NCBI GenBank assembly: GCA_039812765.1 | Contig: JBDIBF010000024.1 | Span: 1-37,954 of the forward strand | Reading direction: 5' to 3' | Length of the DNA: 37,954 nt | Source: JADJVL01 sp039812765 | GTDB taxonomy: Bacteria; Acidobacteriota; Holophagae; Holophagales; Holophagaceae | In this document: piece by piece, positions 16,217 through 24,442 of the stretch | Position numbering within the stretch: the stretch's first letter is position 1 | Layout of the letters: every line of letters begins with the position of its first letter | Notes under the pieces: generated by a model | Databases searched by the model: none | Told to the model about the DNA's origin: nothing | Seen by the model: the letters and a program-made list of their open reading frames with translations, nothing else | Made by a program: the position numbers and the translations under genes

Positions 16217-16736
16217 GCGAGCGATCCCCGGGGCCATCTTAGGGGGCAGGACCGGACCCACGGGAGCGCTGGCGTTGATGTGATGCCCGTCACCATGCCT
16301 TGAAATCCCAAGCGGTGCGTCTGCAGCACACGCGCGGGGAGTCCCGGGCGCCCGCCGGGCACCGGATCCCGGATCACCTTGAGACTTCGGTTGCTTGACC
16401 CCAAGTCCCCGGGGGATACATTCCGGAAGATTTGATCCTGAAGTGTCCCGCCGGAGGTTCTGGATGCTGCAACCCTGCGGGGCCGCACCAGTTCCCGCCC
16501 TGACCCGGCGGCGCAGCCGTCCCCCTGGATCCGCGAGCCTCCCGGAAAGAGTGCCCTGCATCACAGGGTGTTGAAGCATCCTGGACCACACCCAATCCCC
16601 GAAGCGGCCGATCCCATCGCCCCGCGACTGACAAACCGGCGCACTGCCCCATCCGATGGAGCTTCCCACTCCGCGCCCGCCCCGACCACCCTCCGGCCGC
16701 GAGTCCCGCGCCGAAACCACCCAGGAGGCGTCACCC
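16217..16736. other. 520-bp divergent intergenic region
   Basis: No gene is supported between the phosphoesterase (minus) and the MFS transporter (plus). The stretch holds a candidate plus-strand promoter (16395-16422), a short hairpin CCCTG-CATCA-CAGGG at 16554-16568, and the transporter's GGAGG ribosome binding site just before 16737. I could not find a convincing minus-strand promoter. Open frames through it are GC-driven and have no coding signature. Confidence 0.6.
16395..16422 (+). promoter_or_regulatory. candidate promoter for the MFS transporter
   Basis: TTGACC (16395-16400) and TACATT (16417-16422) with a 16-base spacer, 5/6 and 4/6 matches to the sigma-70 consensus. This would give a leader of about 310 nt before the ATG at 16737, long enough for regulation. 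Confidence 0.4.
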
Positions 16737-18404
16737 ATGGCCATCGAAACTGAACAAGTCGCCGCCAAGGCCCCCATCACCCAGGAAGAGAAGCTGGTGA
16801 TTGTGGCGTCCTCGGTGGGGACGGTCTTCGAGTGGTACGACTTCTACCTCTACGCCACCCTCGCGCCGTTCTTCGCCGCGCTCTTCTTCCCGAAAGGCAA
16901 TGAGACCGCGGCGCTGCTCTCGGCCTTCGCCACCTACGCCGCGGGCTTCCTGGTGCGGCCCTTCGGCGCCCTGGTCTTCGGGCGCATCGGCGACCTGATC
17001 GGCCGCAAGTACACCTTCCTCGTCACCATCGTCGTGATGGGCCTGTCCACCTTCGGCGTGGGCCTCCTGCCCACCTTCGCGAGCATCGGCTGGGCGGCCC
17101 CCGTCATCCTCGTCACCCTCCGCCTCCTGCAGGGCCTGGCCCTGGGCGGCGAGTACGGCGGCGCAGCGACCTACGTGGCCGAGCACAGCGCCCATGACCG
17201 CCGTGGCTTCAATACGAGCTGGATCCAGACCACGGCCACCGTGGGTTTCTTCCTGGCCCTGGCCATCATCCTCTCCTGCCGCGTGTGGATGGCGAAGGAA
17301 GCCTTCGCCTCCTGGGGCTGGCGCATCCCCTTCTGGGTCTCCATCGCCCTGCTGGGCGTCTCCGTCTGGATCCGCCTGAAGCTGCACGAGTCGCCCGTCT
17401 TCCAGAAGATGAAGGCCGAGGGCAAGACCTCCAAGGCCCCCCTTTCCGACAGCTTCCTGAAGTACCCCAACAACAAGTACGCCCTGCTGGCCCTCCTGGG
17501 CGCCACCGCAGGACAGGGCGTGGTGTGGTACACGGGCCAGTTCTACGCCCTCTTCTTCCTGCAGATCACCCTCAAGCTCGACTTCGCCACCGCCTACACG
17601 CTGATCGGCGTCTCCCTGCTGCTGGGCACGCCCTTCTTCATCGTCTTCGGCTGGCTGTCCGACAAGATCGGCCGGCTGAAGATCATCCTCGCAGGCTGCC
17701 TCATCGCCGCCTGCACGTACTTCCCGATGTTCAAGGCCCTCACCCACTATGTGAACCCGGCCCTGGAGGCCTTCCAGAACACCACCCAGATCCAGGTGGC
17801 CGCCGATCCCAAGGATGAAAATTTCGTGCTGTTCGTGACCCCGAAGACCAAGTTCTCCGAGGTGGACCGCGTCAACAGCTTCTTTTCGAACCAGGGCCTG
17901 AACTTCTTCAAGGTGGCGCCTGAGCCCGGCAAGCCCGTGGTGGCCACCATCACCGGGAAGAACCCCTCCACCGGCCAGTACACCACCGTCCGCGTGGAAG
18001 GCTGGGACAAGGAGGGCAAGTCAGAAGCGGCGCTGAAGAAGGCCCTCGCCGACCTCGGCTACCCCAAGGAGGCCGACAAGTCCCGGGTCAACTACGGCAT
18101 GACCCTGCTCATCCTCTTCGTCTTCCTGATCTACGTGACCATGGTGTACGGACCCATCGCGGCCTTCCTGGTGGAGCTGTTCCCCACCAACATCCGCTAC
18201 ACGTCCATGTCCCTGCCCTACCACATCGGGAACGGCTGGTTCGGTGGCATGCTGCCCCTGACCGCCACCGCCATCGTGGCCCTGAAGGGGAACATCTACT
18301 ACGGGCTCTGGTATCCGGTGATCGTCTCCATCATCACGGTGGTCATCGGGGGACTGTTCCTCAAGGAGACCAAGGACCGCGACATCTCGACCTACGAGCA
18401 TTGA
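16737..18404 (+). CDS. MFS transporter, metabolite:H+ symporter (MHS) type, with extra soluble domain
   Basis: Inner-membrane proton-coupled transporter of 555 aa, related to ProP/ShiA/KgtP-like carriers. Markers are the N-terminal SVGTVFEWYDFYLYA (26-40), motif A FGRIGDLIGRKYT (81-93), RLLQGLALGGEYGGA (129-143) and the C-half repeat GWLSDKIGRLK (305-315). Twelve helices can be counted. Between the helix ending near 337 and that starting near 453 lies a hydrophilic insertion of about 115 residues, containing a possible compact fold (ENFVLFVTPKTKFSEVDRVN; DKEGKSEAALKKALADLGYP). MHS proteins with this insert exist in other bacteria, but the insert has no known role. The start ATG 16737 has a strong GGAGG. 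Substrate is unknown, probably an organic acid or osmolyte. Confidence 0.92.
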   Translation: MAIETEQVAAKAPITQEEKLVIVASSVGTVFEWYDFYLYATLAPFFAALFFPKGNETAALLSAFATYAAGFLVRPFGALVFGRIGDLIGRKYTFLVTIVVMGLSTFGVGLLPTFASIGWAAPVILVTLRLLQGLALGGEYGGAATYVAEHSAHDRRGFNTSWIQTTATVGFFLALAIILSCRVWMAKEAFASWGWRIPFWVSIALLGVSVWIRLKLHESPVFQKMKAEGKTSKAPLSDSFLKYPNNKYALLALLGATAGQGVVWYTGQFYALFFLQITLKLDFATAYTLIGVSLLLGTPFFIVFGWLSDKIGRLKIILAGCLIAACTYFPMFKALTHYVNPALEAFQNTTQIQVAADPKDENFVLFVTPKTKFSEVDRVNSFFSNQGLNFFKVAPEPGKPVVATITGKNPSTGQYTTVRVEGWDKEGKSEAALKKALADLGYPKEADKSRVNYGMTLLILFVFLIYVTMVYGPIAAFLVELFPTNIRYTSMSLPYHIGNGWFGGMLPLTATAIVALKGNIYYGLWYPVIVSIITVVIGGLFLKETKDRDISTYEH

Positions 18405-18427
18405 CGGGCGATCCCGTCCCAAGACAC

Positions 18428-18455
18428 AAGAAGCGCCCCGAAAGGGGCGCTTCTT
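18428..18455. terminator. bidirectional intrinsic terminator
   Basis: Perfect 12-bp stem AAGAAGCGCCCC / GGGGCGCTTCTT closed by a GAAA loop, between the convergent MFS gene (stop 18404) and rplQ (stop 18487). The A-rich 5' arm and T-rich 3' arm make it work on either strand. It would end both the transporter mRNA and the roughly 18-kb ribosomal protein cluster. Confidence 0.88.
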
Positions 18456-18486
18456 CCATGGAAGGTCGGAAAGGCCTGGCGGAAAC

Positions 18487-18876
18487 CTACTCCGCAGACT
18501 CCTCGACCTCGGGGAGGGCGTAGTCCACGAGCTCGACGAGGGCCATGTCCGCGCCGTCGCCGAGGCGGCTGGCCATCTTGAGGATGCGGGTGTAGCCGCC
18601 GGGACGGCTCTCGAAGCGCTTGCGGAAGTCGGCGCTGAAGAGCTTCTGGACGGCGTCCTTGTTCCCGAGGCGGCTCATCGCCAGGCGGCGGTTGGCCACG
18701 GAGTCGGTCTTGGACAGGGTGATGAAGGGCTCCACGTAGATGCGGAGCTCCTTGGCCTTGGGAAGGGTGGTCTCGATGCGCTCGTGCTGGATGAGCGCGG
18801 TGGCGAGGTTCTTCATCAGGGCCTTGCGCTGATTGGTGCTGCGGCTCAGGCGGCGGCCGGCGAGGTTGTGGCGCAT
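18487..18876 (-). CDS. rplQ: 50S ribosomal protein L17
   Basis: Large-subunit protein of 129 aa, last gene of the alpha operon. Starts MRHNLAGRRLSRSTNQRKAL, the family N-terminus (MRH...lgR...hR.al..nl...li.hE.I.TT..kAke). Typical ATALIQHERIETTLPKAKEL follows. The acidic C-terminus ends PEVEESAE. It lies ten bases after rpoA and 30 bp before the terminator. Confidence 0.98.
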   Translation of the reverse strand: MRHNLAGRRLSRSTNQRKALMKNLATALIQHERIETTLPKAKELRIYVEPFITLSKTDSVANRRLAMSRLGNKDAVQKLFSADFRKRFESRPGGYTRILKMASRLGDGADMALVELVDYALPEVEESAE

Positions 18877-18886
18877 GGTTGGCTCC

Positions 18887-19858
18887 TTAGACTTCCTGCT
18901 CGAGCCGCATGCCCAGGGAGAGGCCGATGCGCGCGAGCTCGTCCTTGATCTCCTGGAGGGACTTCTTGCCGAAGTTCTTGGTCTTCATCAGCTCGGCCTC
19001 GGTGCGCTGCACCAGCTCACCGATGGTGGTGATGTTGGCGTTCCGGAGGCAGTTGTTGGCGCGGACGGACAGCTCGAGCTCCTCGACCGACTTGCCCAGC
19101 CAGGCGTTGACGCTCTCGCCGGAGAGGGCGGGCGTCGAGGAGTCCTCGTCCACGTAGTCCTCGTCCTGGCGGGCGAACACGAGGAAGTGCTCGCGCAGGA
19201 TGAGGGCGGCGTCGGACACGGCCTCCTTGGGGGAGACGGTGCCGTTGGTCCAGACCTGCAGGGTGAGCTTCTCGTAGTCCGTGCTCTGGCCCACGCGGGC
19301 CGGCTCGACGATGTAGTTCACGCGGGTGATGGGGCTGTGGTTGGAGTCCATGGGCACGAAGCCCAGGCCCAGGCCCTCGTCGTGGTTGCGGTCCGCGGTG
19401 ACGAAGCCGCGGCCCATGCCGACCACGATCTCCATCTCCAGCTCGCCGTCCTCGCCCAGGGTCGCGATGTGCACGCCGGGGTTCATGACCTCCACGTTCT
19501 GGTTGGTCTTGATGGCCGCGGACGTGACGACGCCCTCGCCCTTGGCGGACAGGGTGACCACCTGGGGCTGGGAGGAGTGGAGCTTGAAGGGGATCTCCTT
19601 GAGGTTCAGGAGGACGTGGGTGATGTCCTCCCAGACGCCGGGGAGCGTCGTGAACTCGTGCTGCACGCCCTTGATGCGCACGTTGGTCACGGCGGCGCCC
19701 TGGATGCTGCTGAGCAGCACCCGGCGCAGCGCGTGGCCCGCCGTGGTGGCGAAGCCGCGCTCGAAGGGGTAGGCCACGAACTCGCCGTAGGACGCCGTCA
19801 GGGAGCCGGCGTTGGTCTCGGCGAAGCGCGGGCGCTGGAAGTCACTGAGGTTGAGCAT
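18887..19858 (-). CDS. rpoA: DNA-directed RNA polymerase subunit alpha
   Basis: RNA polymerase alpha subunit, 323 aa. The N-terminal assembly domain (about 1-230) includes FATTAGHALRRVLLSSIQGAAV, the conserved dimer-interface helix, and a flexible acidic linker (QDEDYVDEDSSTPALSG) follows. The C-terminal domain (about 253-315) has the helix-hairpin-helix region VRANNCLRNANITTIGELVQ and FGKKSLQEIKDEL, which binds UP elements and activators. This fits the A-tract upstream of the S10 promoter in this window. It lies between rpsD and rplQ, the usual position. Confidence 0.98.
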   Translation of the reverse strand: MLNLSDFQRPRFAETNAGSLTASYGEFVAYPFERGFATTAGHALRRVLLSSIQGAAVTNVRIKGVQHEFTTLPGVWEDITHVLLNLKEIPFKLHSSQPQVVTLSAKGEGVVTSAAIKTNQNVEVMNPGVHIATLGEDGELEMEIVVGMGRGFVTADRNHDEGLGLGFVPMDSNHSPITRVNYIVEPARVGQSTDYEKLTLQVWTNGTVSPKEAVSDAALILREHFLVFARQDEDYVDEDSSTPALSGESVNAWLGKSVEELELSVRANNCLRNANITTIGELVQRTEAELMKTKNFGKKSLQEIKDELARIGLSLGMRLEQEV

Positions 19859-19867
19859 CGGTCTCCC

Positions 19868-20500
19868 TTACTTGCTGTAGAGTTCGACGATCAGCTGCTC
19901 GTTGATCTCGAGCGTGATGTCTTCACGGGTGGGAGTGCCGATCACCTGGCCCTTGAAGGCGCCGGCGTCGAGGGTGAGCCACTTGGGGATGCCGCGGCCG
20001 GCAGCGGTCTCGACGGAGCCCTTGACGCCCTCGTTGGCCTTGGCGCGCTCGCCGAGCTCGATGCTCTGGCCGGCCTTGGTCTGGAAGGAGGGGATGTCGA
20101 CGCGCTTGCCGTTCACCTTCACGTGGCCGTGCATGACCATCTGGCGGGCGGCCGAGCGGCTGGGGGCGAAGCCCAGGCGGTAGACCACGTTGTCCAGCCG
20201 GCTCTCGAGGAAGCCGAGCAGGTTGTGGCCCGTCACGCCCTTCTTGGCGTCGGCCTTGTGGAAGTACATGCGGAACTGCTTCTCCAGCACGCCGTAGATG
20301 CGCTTGACCTTCTGCTTCTCGCGCAGCTGCATCGCGTAGCCGGTGGGCTTCTTCATCTTGCCTGCGCCGTGCTGCCCGGGGATCTTGCCCTTGCGGGTCT
20401 CGAAGGAGCACTTCTCCTTGAAGCAGCGCTCACCCTTGAGGTAGAGCTTCATGCCTTCGCGGCGGCAGAGGCGGCAAACGGCGTCCTTGTAACGAGCCAT
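19868..20500 (-). CDS. rpsD: 30S ribosomal protein S4 (zinc-binding form)
   Basis: Primary 16S rRNA-binding protein, 210 aa. It is the C+ form, with four cysteines C9, C12, C26 and C31 (CRLC ... CFKEKC) forming an N-terminal zinc site. An S4 RNA-binding domain lies at about 95-160 (SRLDNVVYRLGFAPSRSAARQ). Many S4 proteins repress their own alpha operon by binding its leader; no such site was identified here. A GAGGAGAC ribosome binding site precedes ATG 20500. Confidence 0.98.
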   Translation of the reverse strand: MARYKDAVCRLCRREGMKLYLKGERCFKEKCSFETRKGKIPGQHGAGKMKKPTGYAMQLREKQKVKRIYGVLEKQFRMYFHKADAKKGVTGHNLLGFLESRLDNVVYRLGFAPSRSAARQMVMHGHVKVNGKRVDIPSFQTKAGQSIELGERAKANEGVKGSVETAAGRGIPKWLTLDAGAFKGQVIGTPTREDITLEINEQLIVELYSK

Positions 20501-20515
20501 GTTCTGTCTCCTCGG

Positions 20516-20923
20516 TTAGACGCGGCGGCGCTTGGGGGGGCGGCAGCCGTTGTGGGGGATGGGCGTGACGTCGCGGATGCTGGTCACCGAGATGCCGGCG
20601 GCGTTGAGGGCGCGGATGGCGCTCTCGCGGCCCGCGCCGGGGCCCTTGACGCGGACGTCCACGCTGCGGACGCCGTGCTCCTTGGCCGCCTCGGCGGCCA
20701 CGCCGGAGGCGACCTGGGCGGCGAAGGGCGTGCCCTTGCGCGTGCCGCGGAAGCTCTGGTTGCCGCTGGAGGCCCAGGAGAGCATGTTCCCCATGGGATC
20801 CGAGATCGAGATGATCGTGTTGTTGAAGGAGGCCTGGATGTGGGCGATCCCGTGGGGAACGCTCTTCTTTTCCTTCTTCTTCACCACCTTCTTGCCGGTG
20901 GTCTTGGTCTGCTGTTTAGCCAT
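20516..20923 (-). CDS. rpsK: 30S ribosomal protein S11
   Basis: Platform protein of the small subunit, 135 aa. It has a lysine-rich N-terminal tail (AKQQTKTTGKKVVKKKEKK) followed by the conserved GIAHIQASFNNTIISISDP, the GTPFAAQ region and the C-terminal TPIPHNGCRPPKRRRV. Neighbours rpsM and rpsD are in the standard alpha-operon order. Confidence 0.98.
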   Translation of the reverse strand: MAKQQTKTTGKKVVKKKEKKSVPHGIAHIQASFNNTIISISDPMGNMLSWASSGNQSFRGTRKGTPFAAQVASGVAAEAAKEHGVRSVDVRVKGPGAGRESAIRALNAAGISVTSIRDVTPIPHNGCRPPKRRRV

Positions 20924-20942
20924 CGTCTAGTCCCTTCGCCTG

Positions 20943-21311
20943 TTACTTCTTCTTGCCGGCAACGGTCTTGCGCTTGCCCTTGCGGGTCCGCGCGTTGGTG
21001 TGCGTGCGCTGGCCGCGGACCGGGAGGCCCTTGCGGTGGCGCAGGCCGCGGTAGCTGCCGATGTCCATGAGGCGCTTGATGTCCAGGGCGATGTTCTTTC
21101 GGAGGTCGCCCTCGACGGTCTCTTCAGTGGTGATGACGCGGCGGATGCGGCCGACCTCGTCCTCGGTGAGGTCGCGCACCTTGGTGCCGTAGCCCACCTT
21201 GGCGCGGTCGAGGATGCTGTGGGCCTTGGCCCGGCCGATGCCGTAGATGTAGGTCAGCGCGATCTCGATGCGCTTGCCGACCGGAAGATCGATGCCTGCG
21301 ATGCGTGCCAT
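20943..21311 (-). CDS. rpsM: 30S ribosomal protein S13
   Basis: Small-subunit head protein contacting P-site tRNA and the L5 bridge, 122 aa. N-terminus MARIAGIDLPVGKRIEIALT and the C-terminal GLPVRGQRTHTNARTRKGK are diagnostic. The basic tail KRKTVAGKKK is normal. It lies nine bases after rpmJ. Confidence 0.98.
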   Translation of the reverse strand: MARIAGIDLPVGKRIEIALTYIYGIGRAKAHSILDRAKVGYGTKVRDLTEDEVGRIRRVITTEETVEGDLRKNIALDIKRLMDIGSYRGLRHRKGLPVRGQRTHTNARTRKGKRKTVAGKKK

Positions 21312-21320
21312 GCCTGCTCC

Positions 21321-21437
21321 TTAACCCTGGCGCTGCTTGTGCTTGGGGTTCTTCTTGCAGATCACGCGGACGATGCCTTCGCGCCGCACGATCTTGCAGT
21401 GCTCACAGAGCTTCTTGATGGAGGGCCGAACTTTCAT
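21321..21437 (-). CDS. rpmJ: 50S ribosomal protein L36 (zinc-ribbon form)
   Basis: A 38-aa large-subunit protein, read from ATG 21437 to TAA 21321. The sequence starts MKVRPSIKKLCEHCKIVRRE and ends KNPKHKQRQG. The zinc ligands C11, C14, C27 and H33 are all present, so this is the C+ form. It lies between infA and rpsM as in most bacteria. Confidence 0.97.
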   Translation of the reverse strand: MKVRPSIKKLCEHCKIVRREGIVRVICKKNPKHKQRQG

Positions 21438-21468
21438 GGGGTACCCCGAGTCCGTGTGTTTGAAATGC

Positions 21469-21687
21469 TTACTTGAAGCGGTAGATGATGCGCCCGCGGG
21501 TCAGGTCGTAGGGGGTGACCTCCACGAGGACCCGGTCGCCGGGAAGGATGCGGATGAAGTTCTTGCGCATCTTCCCGCTGATGTGGGCTAGCACCTGGTG
21601 CTTGTTTTCCAGTTCGACGCGGAACACCGCGTTGGGCAGGGATTCCACCACTGTGGCTTCGAGCTCAATGGCTTCTTCTTTGCTCAA
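21469..21687 (-). CDS. infA: translation initiation factor IF-1 (TTG start)
   Basis: IF-1, 72 aa with an S1/OB fold, which binds the A site of the 30S subunit during initiation. The sequence SKEEAIELEATVVESLPNAV and the end RGRIIYRFK are typical. The only start that fits the family N-terminus is TTG at 21687, which overlaps the TGA stop of adk (TTGA). AAGGAG lies five bases upstream. The ATG at 21691 is out of frame. So infA depends on a weak start codon coupled to adk termination. Confidence 0.96.
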   Translation of the reverse strand: MSKEEAIELEATVVESLPNAVFRVELENKHQVLAHISGKMRKNFIRILPGDRVLVEVTPYDLTRGRIIYRFK

Positions 21688-22358
21688 GCATGCTCCTTGG
21701 AGGTGCTGGCCACGGTCCTGAAAACCTGGGAAAGCGTTTCGAAGACCTGGTCCGGCGCCCGGTTGCCGTCCACCGCGCGGTAGGTGTCCCTGCCGCGGTA
21801 GAAGCCGAGGAGGGGCTGGAAGGTCGAATTGAATTCGGCCATCCGGCTCCGGAAGGCTTCAGCGGTGTCGTCGGACCTGTGCTTCAGGGGACTGCCGCAC
21901 AAGTCGCACACGCCGTCCTGCTTGGGGGGCTTGGTCTCGATGTGGTAGATGGCCCCGCAGGCGTTGCTGCTGCACACGCGGCGCCCGACCACCCGGGCTT
22001 CCAAGACCGATTCGGGGACCTCGACGTTCATCACCAGGCCCAGCGAGAAACCCTTGGCGGAGAGGAAATCCTGAAGGGCTTCAGCTTGTTGGAGGGTCCG
22101 GGGATAGCCGTCGAACAGCACGTCCTGGGTCTCGTCCTGCAGCCGCGCGAAGACGAGTCCATTGACGGTCTGATCGTCCACCAATTTTCCACTGGCCATG
22201 ATGGCCTTGGCCCGAAGGCCGATCTCCGTTTCCTTGGAAACGGCGTCTCTCAGAATATCACCCGTGGACAGGTGCACCAAAGAGAATTCTTGCACCAGGC
22301 GCTTGGCCTGGGTGCCCTTGCCGGAGCCCGGGGCCCCGAGGAGGATGTGGACCTTCAT
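21684..22358 (-). CDS. adk: adenylate kinase (zinc LID type)
   Basis: Catalyses ATP + AMP = 2 ADP. The 224 aa carry the P-loop GAPGSGKGTQAKR (8-20), the AMP-binding STGDILR (31-37) and the FDGYPRT motif (82-88). The LID domain has a four-cysteine zinc site, C129, C134, C151 and C154, with an unusual CxxxxC first pair (CSSNAC) followed by CDLC. The ATG at 22358 overlaps the secY stop (ATGA), and the stop overlaps the infA TTG. map, often next to adk, is absent here. Confidence 0.97.
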   Translation of the reverse strand: MKVHILLGAPGSGKGTQAKRLVQEFSLVHLSTGDILRDAVSKETEIGLRAKAIMASGKLVDDQTVNGLVFARLQDETQDVLFDGYPRTLQQAEALQDFLSAKGFSLGLVMNVEVPESVLEARVVGRRVCSSNACGAIYHIETKPPKQDGVCDLCGSPLKHRSDDTAEAFRSRMAEFNSTFQPLLGFYRGRDTYRAVDGNRAPDQVFETLSQVFRTVASTSKEHA

Positions 22359-23713
22359 GCGGCGGTTCCTCCGCCGGACCGGGGCGGGCCCGGGCGCCCG
22401 CCCGGGCGGCGGACCCGGCCACGCTCCAGGAACCCGTCGTAGCTGCGCATGACCTGGTAGCTCTCGATCTGGGCCGAGGTGTCCATGGCCACGCCCACCA
22501 CGATCAGGAGGGAGGTGCCCCCGTAGTAGAAGGCCAGGCCGGGCATGTTGTTCAGGAGCAGGAGGGGAACGATGGAGACCACGGCGAGGTAGAGGGCGCC
22601 GGCGAAGGTGAGCTTGCTGAGGACCCCGTCCATGTAGACGCTGGTCTCCTTGCCGGGTCGGATGCCGGGGATGTAGCCCCCGGACTTCTTCATGTTCTCG
22701 GCGGTCTCGTCGGGATTGAAGATGATGCTGGTGTAAAAGAAGGAAAAGAAGACCGTTACCGCAGCAAAGATGGGGGTGTAGATCCAGAAGTGGGCCTGGG
22801 GGCTTGTCCAGCCGGCCACCTTGGCCATCCATTCCCACTTGGTGAACTGGGCGATGGTGGCGGGGAAGGCGATGACGGAGCCGGCGAAGATCACCGGCAT
22901 CACGCCGGCGGTGTTCACCTTGAGGGGCATGTAGGAGCTGCGCTGGCTGGACATGCCCGCGGAATCCGCCCGCCGGGCGTAGTGGATCGGGATGCGCCGG
23001 TAGGCGTTCTCCACCAGCACCACGGCGAGGAGGACGGCCGCCATGGCCGCGAAGAGGAGCAGGTAGATGCCCGGAGGCATGGGATTGACCCCGGACAGGG
23101 AATCGCGGAAGAGGCCGAAGAGTGTGGTGGCCCCCTTGGGGAGGCCGGCGACGATGCCGGCGAAGATCAGCAGGGAGATGCCGTTCCCGAGCCCCTTGGC
23201 GGTGATCTGCTCGCCGATCCACATGACGAAGATGGTGCCGGTGGACAAGGTGAACGCCGCCTGGAGCCGGAAGGCGGTCCCGGGATTGGGAACCACGCTC
23301 TCGCCCAGGCTGGCTGCCAGGGAGGCGATGCCGAAGCCCTGGACCAGGGCCAGGAAGACCGTAAGATAGCGGGTCCACTGGTTGATCTTCTCCCGGCCGG
23401 CTTCGCCTTCCTTCTTCTGCAGGTGCTCGAGCTGGGGGATGACCGCGCCCAGGAGCTGCAGCACGATGCTGGCGGTGATGTAGGGCGTGATGCCCAAGGC
23501 GAAGACGGAAAACTTCTTGAAGGCGCCGCCGGAGAAGAGGTCCACCACTCCCAGGAGGTCGCCAGCCTTGCCCAGGTTCTTGGCCAAGGCGTCGGCGTTC
23601 ACGCCGGGCACCGACACGTGCACCCCCAGCCGGTAGACGATCAACAGGCCGAGGGTGACGAGAAGGCGCTTGCGGAGTTCAGGATTGCTGAACAGCTGCT
23701 TGAGTTTGTTCAT
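22355..23713 (-). CDS. secY: protein translocase subunit SecY
   Basis: Main pore subunit of the Sec translocon, 452 aa with ten predicted membrane helices. Diagnostic stretches are VPGVNADAL, FSVFALGITPYITASIVLQL (helix 2 region), the LSTGTIFVMWIGEQITAKGLGNGISLLI block, and GGTSLLIVVGVAMDTSAQIESYQ near the end. A Pro/Gly/Arg-rich tail (RRPGGRPGPPRSGGG) follows the last helix. It lies 53 bp downstream of rplO and is translationally coupled to adk. Confidence 0.98.
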   Translation of the reverse strand: MNKLKQLFSNPELRKRLLVTLGLLIVYRLGVHVSVPGVNADALAKNLGKAGDLLGVVDLFSGGAFKKFSVFALGITPYITASIVLQLLGAVIPQLEHLQKKEGEAGREKINQWTRYLTVFLALVQGFGIASLAASLGESVVPNPGTAFRLQAAFTLSTGTIFVMWIGEQITAKGLGNGISLLIFAGIVAGLPKGATTLFGLFRDSLSGVNPMPPGIYLLLFAAMAAVLLAVVLVENAYRRIPIHYARRADSAGMSSQRSSYMPLKVNTAGVMPVIFAGSVIAFPATIAQFTKWEWMAKVAGWTSPQAHFWIYTPIFAAVTVFFSFFYTSIIFNPDETAENMKKSGGYIPGIRPGKETSVYMDGVLSKLTFAGALYLAVVSIVPLLLLNNMPGLAFYYGGTSLLIVVGVAMDTSAQIESYQVMRSYDGFLERGRVRRPGGRPGPPRSGGGTAA

Positions 23714-23766
23714 CCGAAGGGGTCCCCGAGGCTAACCTAAAATCTTTTGATTCAGATCTTTGAGGT

Positions 23767-24216
23767 TCAGGCCTGGGGATCTTCCACCACGCCGCCCTTG
23801 GCCAGGATGGCCTCCCGGGCGCCCTTGGTGACGCGGTCGACGGCGACGGTGACCTTTCGGGTGAGCTCGCCGCTGGCGAGGACCACGACCCGCTGGATCT
23901 TCGAGCCCACCAGCTTCTTCTCGCGCAGGGAGGCCAGGGAGACCCGGTCGCCATCGGCGAAGTGGCTGGAGATGAGGCTGAGGGAGATCTCCTCGGTCAG
24001 GGGGGCGAAGTGGTTCGTGAATCCGCGCTTGGGCAGGCGGCGCACGAGGGGCATCTGGCCACCCTCGAAGCCGGCCCGGCCCGAGTAGCCGCGGCGGCTC
24101 TTCTGGCCCTTCTCGCCGCGGGTCGCGGTCTTGCCCATGCCGGAGCCCTTGCCCCGGCCCACGCGCTTGCGGCTCTTGACAGCGCCCGCCGCGGGCTTGA
24201 GTTCATTGAGCTTCAT
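23767..24216 (-). CDS. rplO: 50S ribosomal protein L15
   Basis: Large-subunit assembly protein, 149 aa. The N-terminus MKLNELKPAAGAVKSRKRVG continues into the Gly/Arg-rich RGKGSGMGKTATRGEKGQKS and GGQMPLVRRLPKRGF, the L15 signature that threads into 23S rRNA. It sits between rpmD and secY in the normal spc order; the gap to secY is 53 bp. Confidence 0.98.
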   Translation of the reverse strand: MKLNELKPAAGAVKSRKRVGRGKGSGMGKTATRGEKGQKSRRGYSGRAGFEGGQMPLVRRLPKRGFTNHFAPLTEEISLSLISSHFADGDRVSLASLREKKLVGSKIQRVVVLASGELTRKVTVAVDRVTKGAREAILAKGGVVEDPQA

Positions 24217-24219
24217 GGC

Positions 24220-24441
24220 TTATCCCTTCACCGTGACGTCCACGAGGTGAGGCATGAGCTTCACCATTCCGTGGATCTGAGGGGTGTACTCGCACTCGCG
24301 GGTGTCGCCGACCTTCTTGAGGCCGAGGGTCTGGCAGTAGGCCCGCTGCTTGGGCACGGTGCAAATGATGCTGCGCTTGAGGGTGATGACCACCTGCTTG
24401 CCGAGGTGCTCAGCCACCGGAACGTAGGTCTGCTTCGCCAT
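24220..24441 (-). CDS. rpmD: 50S ribosomal protein L30
   Basis: L30, 73 aa from ATG 24441, one base after the rpsE stop. It is about 13 residues longer than the usual 60 because of an N-terminal piece (MAKQTYVPVAEHLGK). The core VVITLKRSIICTVPKQRAYC and the end TPQIHGMVKLMPHLVDVTV are clear family features. No RBS-supported later start was found, so the extension seems real. Confidence 0.93.
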   Translation of the reverse strand: MAKQTYVPVAEHLGKQVVITLKRSIICTVPKQRAYCQTLGLKKVGDTRECEYTPQIHGMVKLMPHLVDVTVKG

Positions 24442-24442
24442 C

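Noticed and set aside
18833..21070. A 745-codon plus-strand open frame over rpoA, rpsD and rpsK
   Set aside because: It is antisense to certain ribosomal genes, with low-complexity Leu/Val/His/Asp composition caused by their codon bias.
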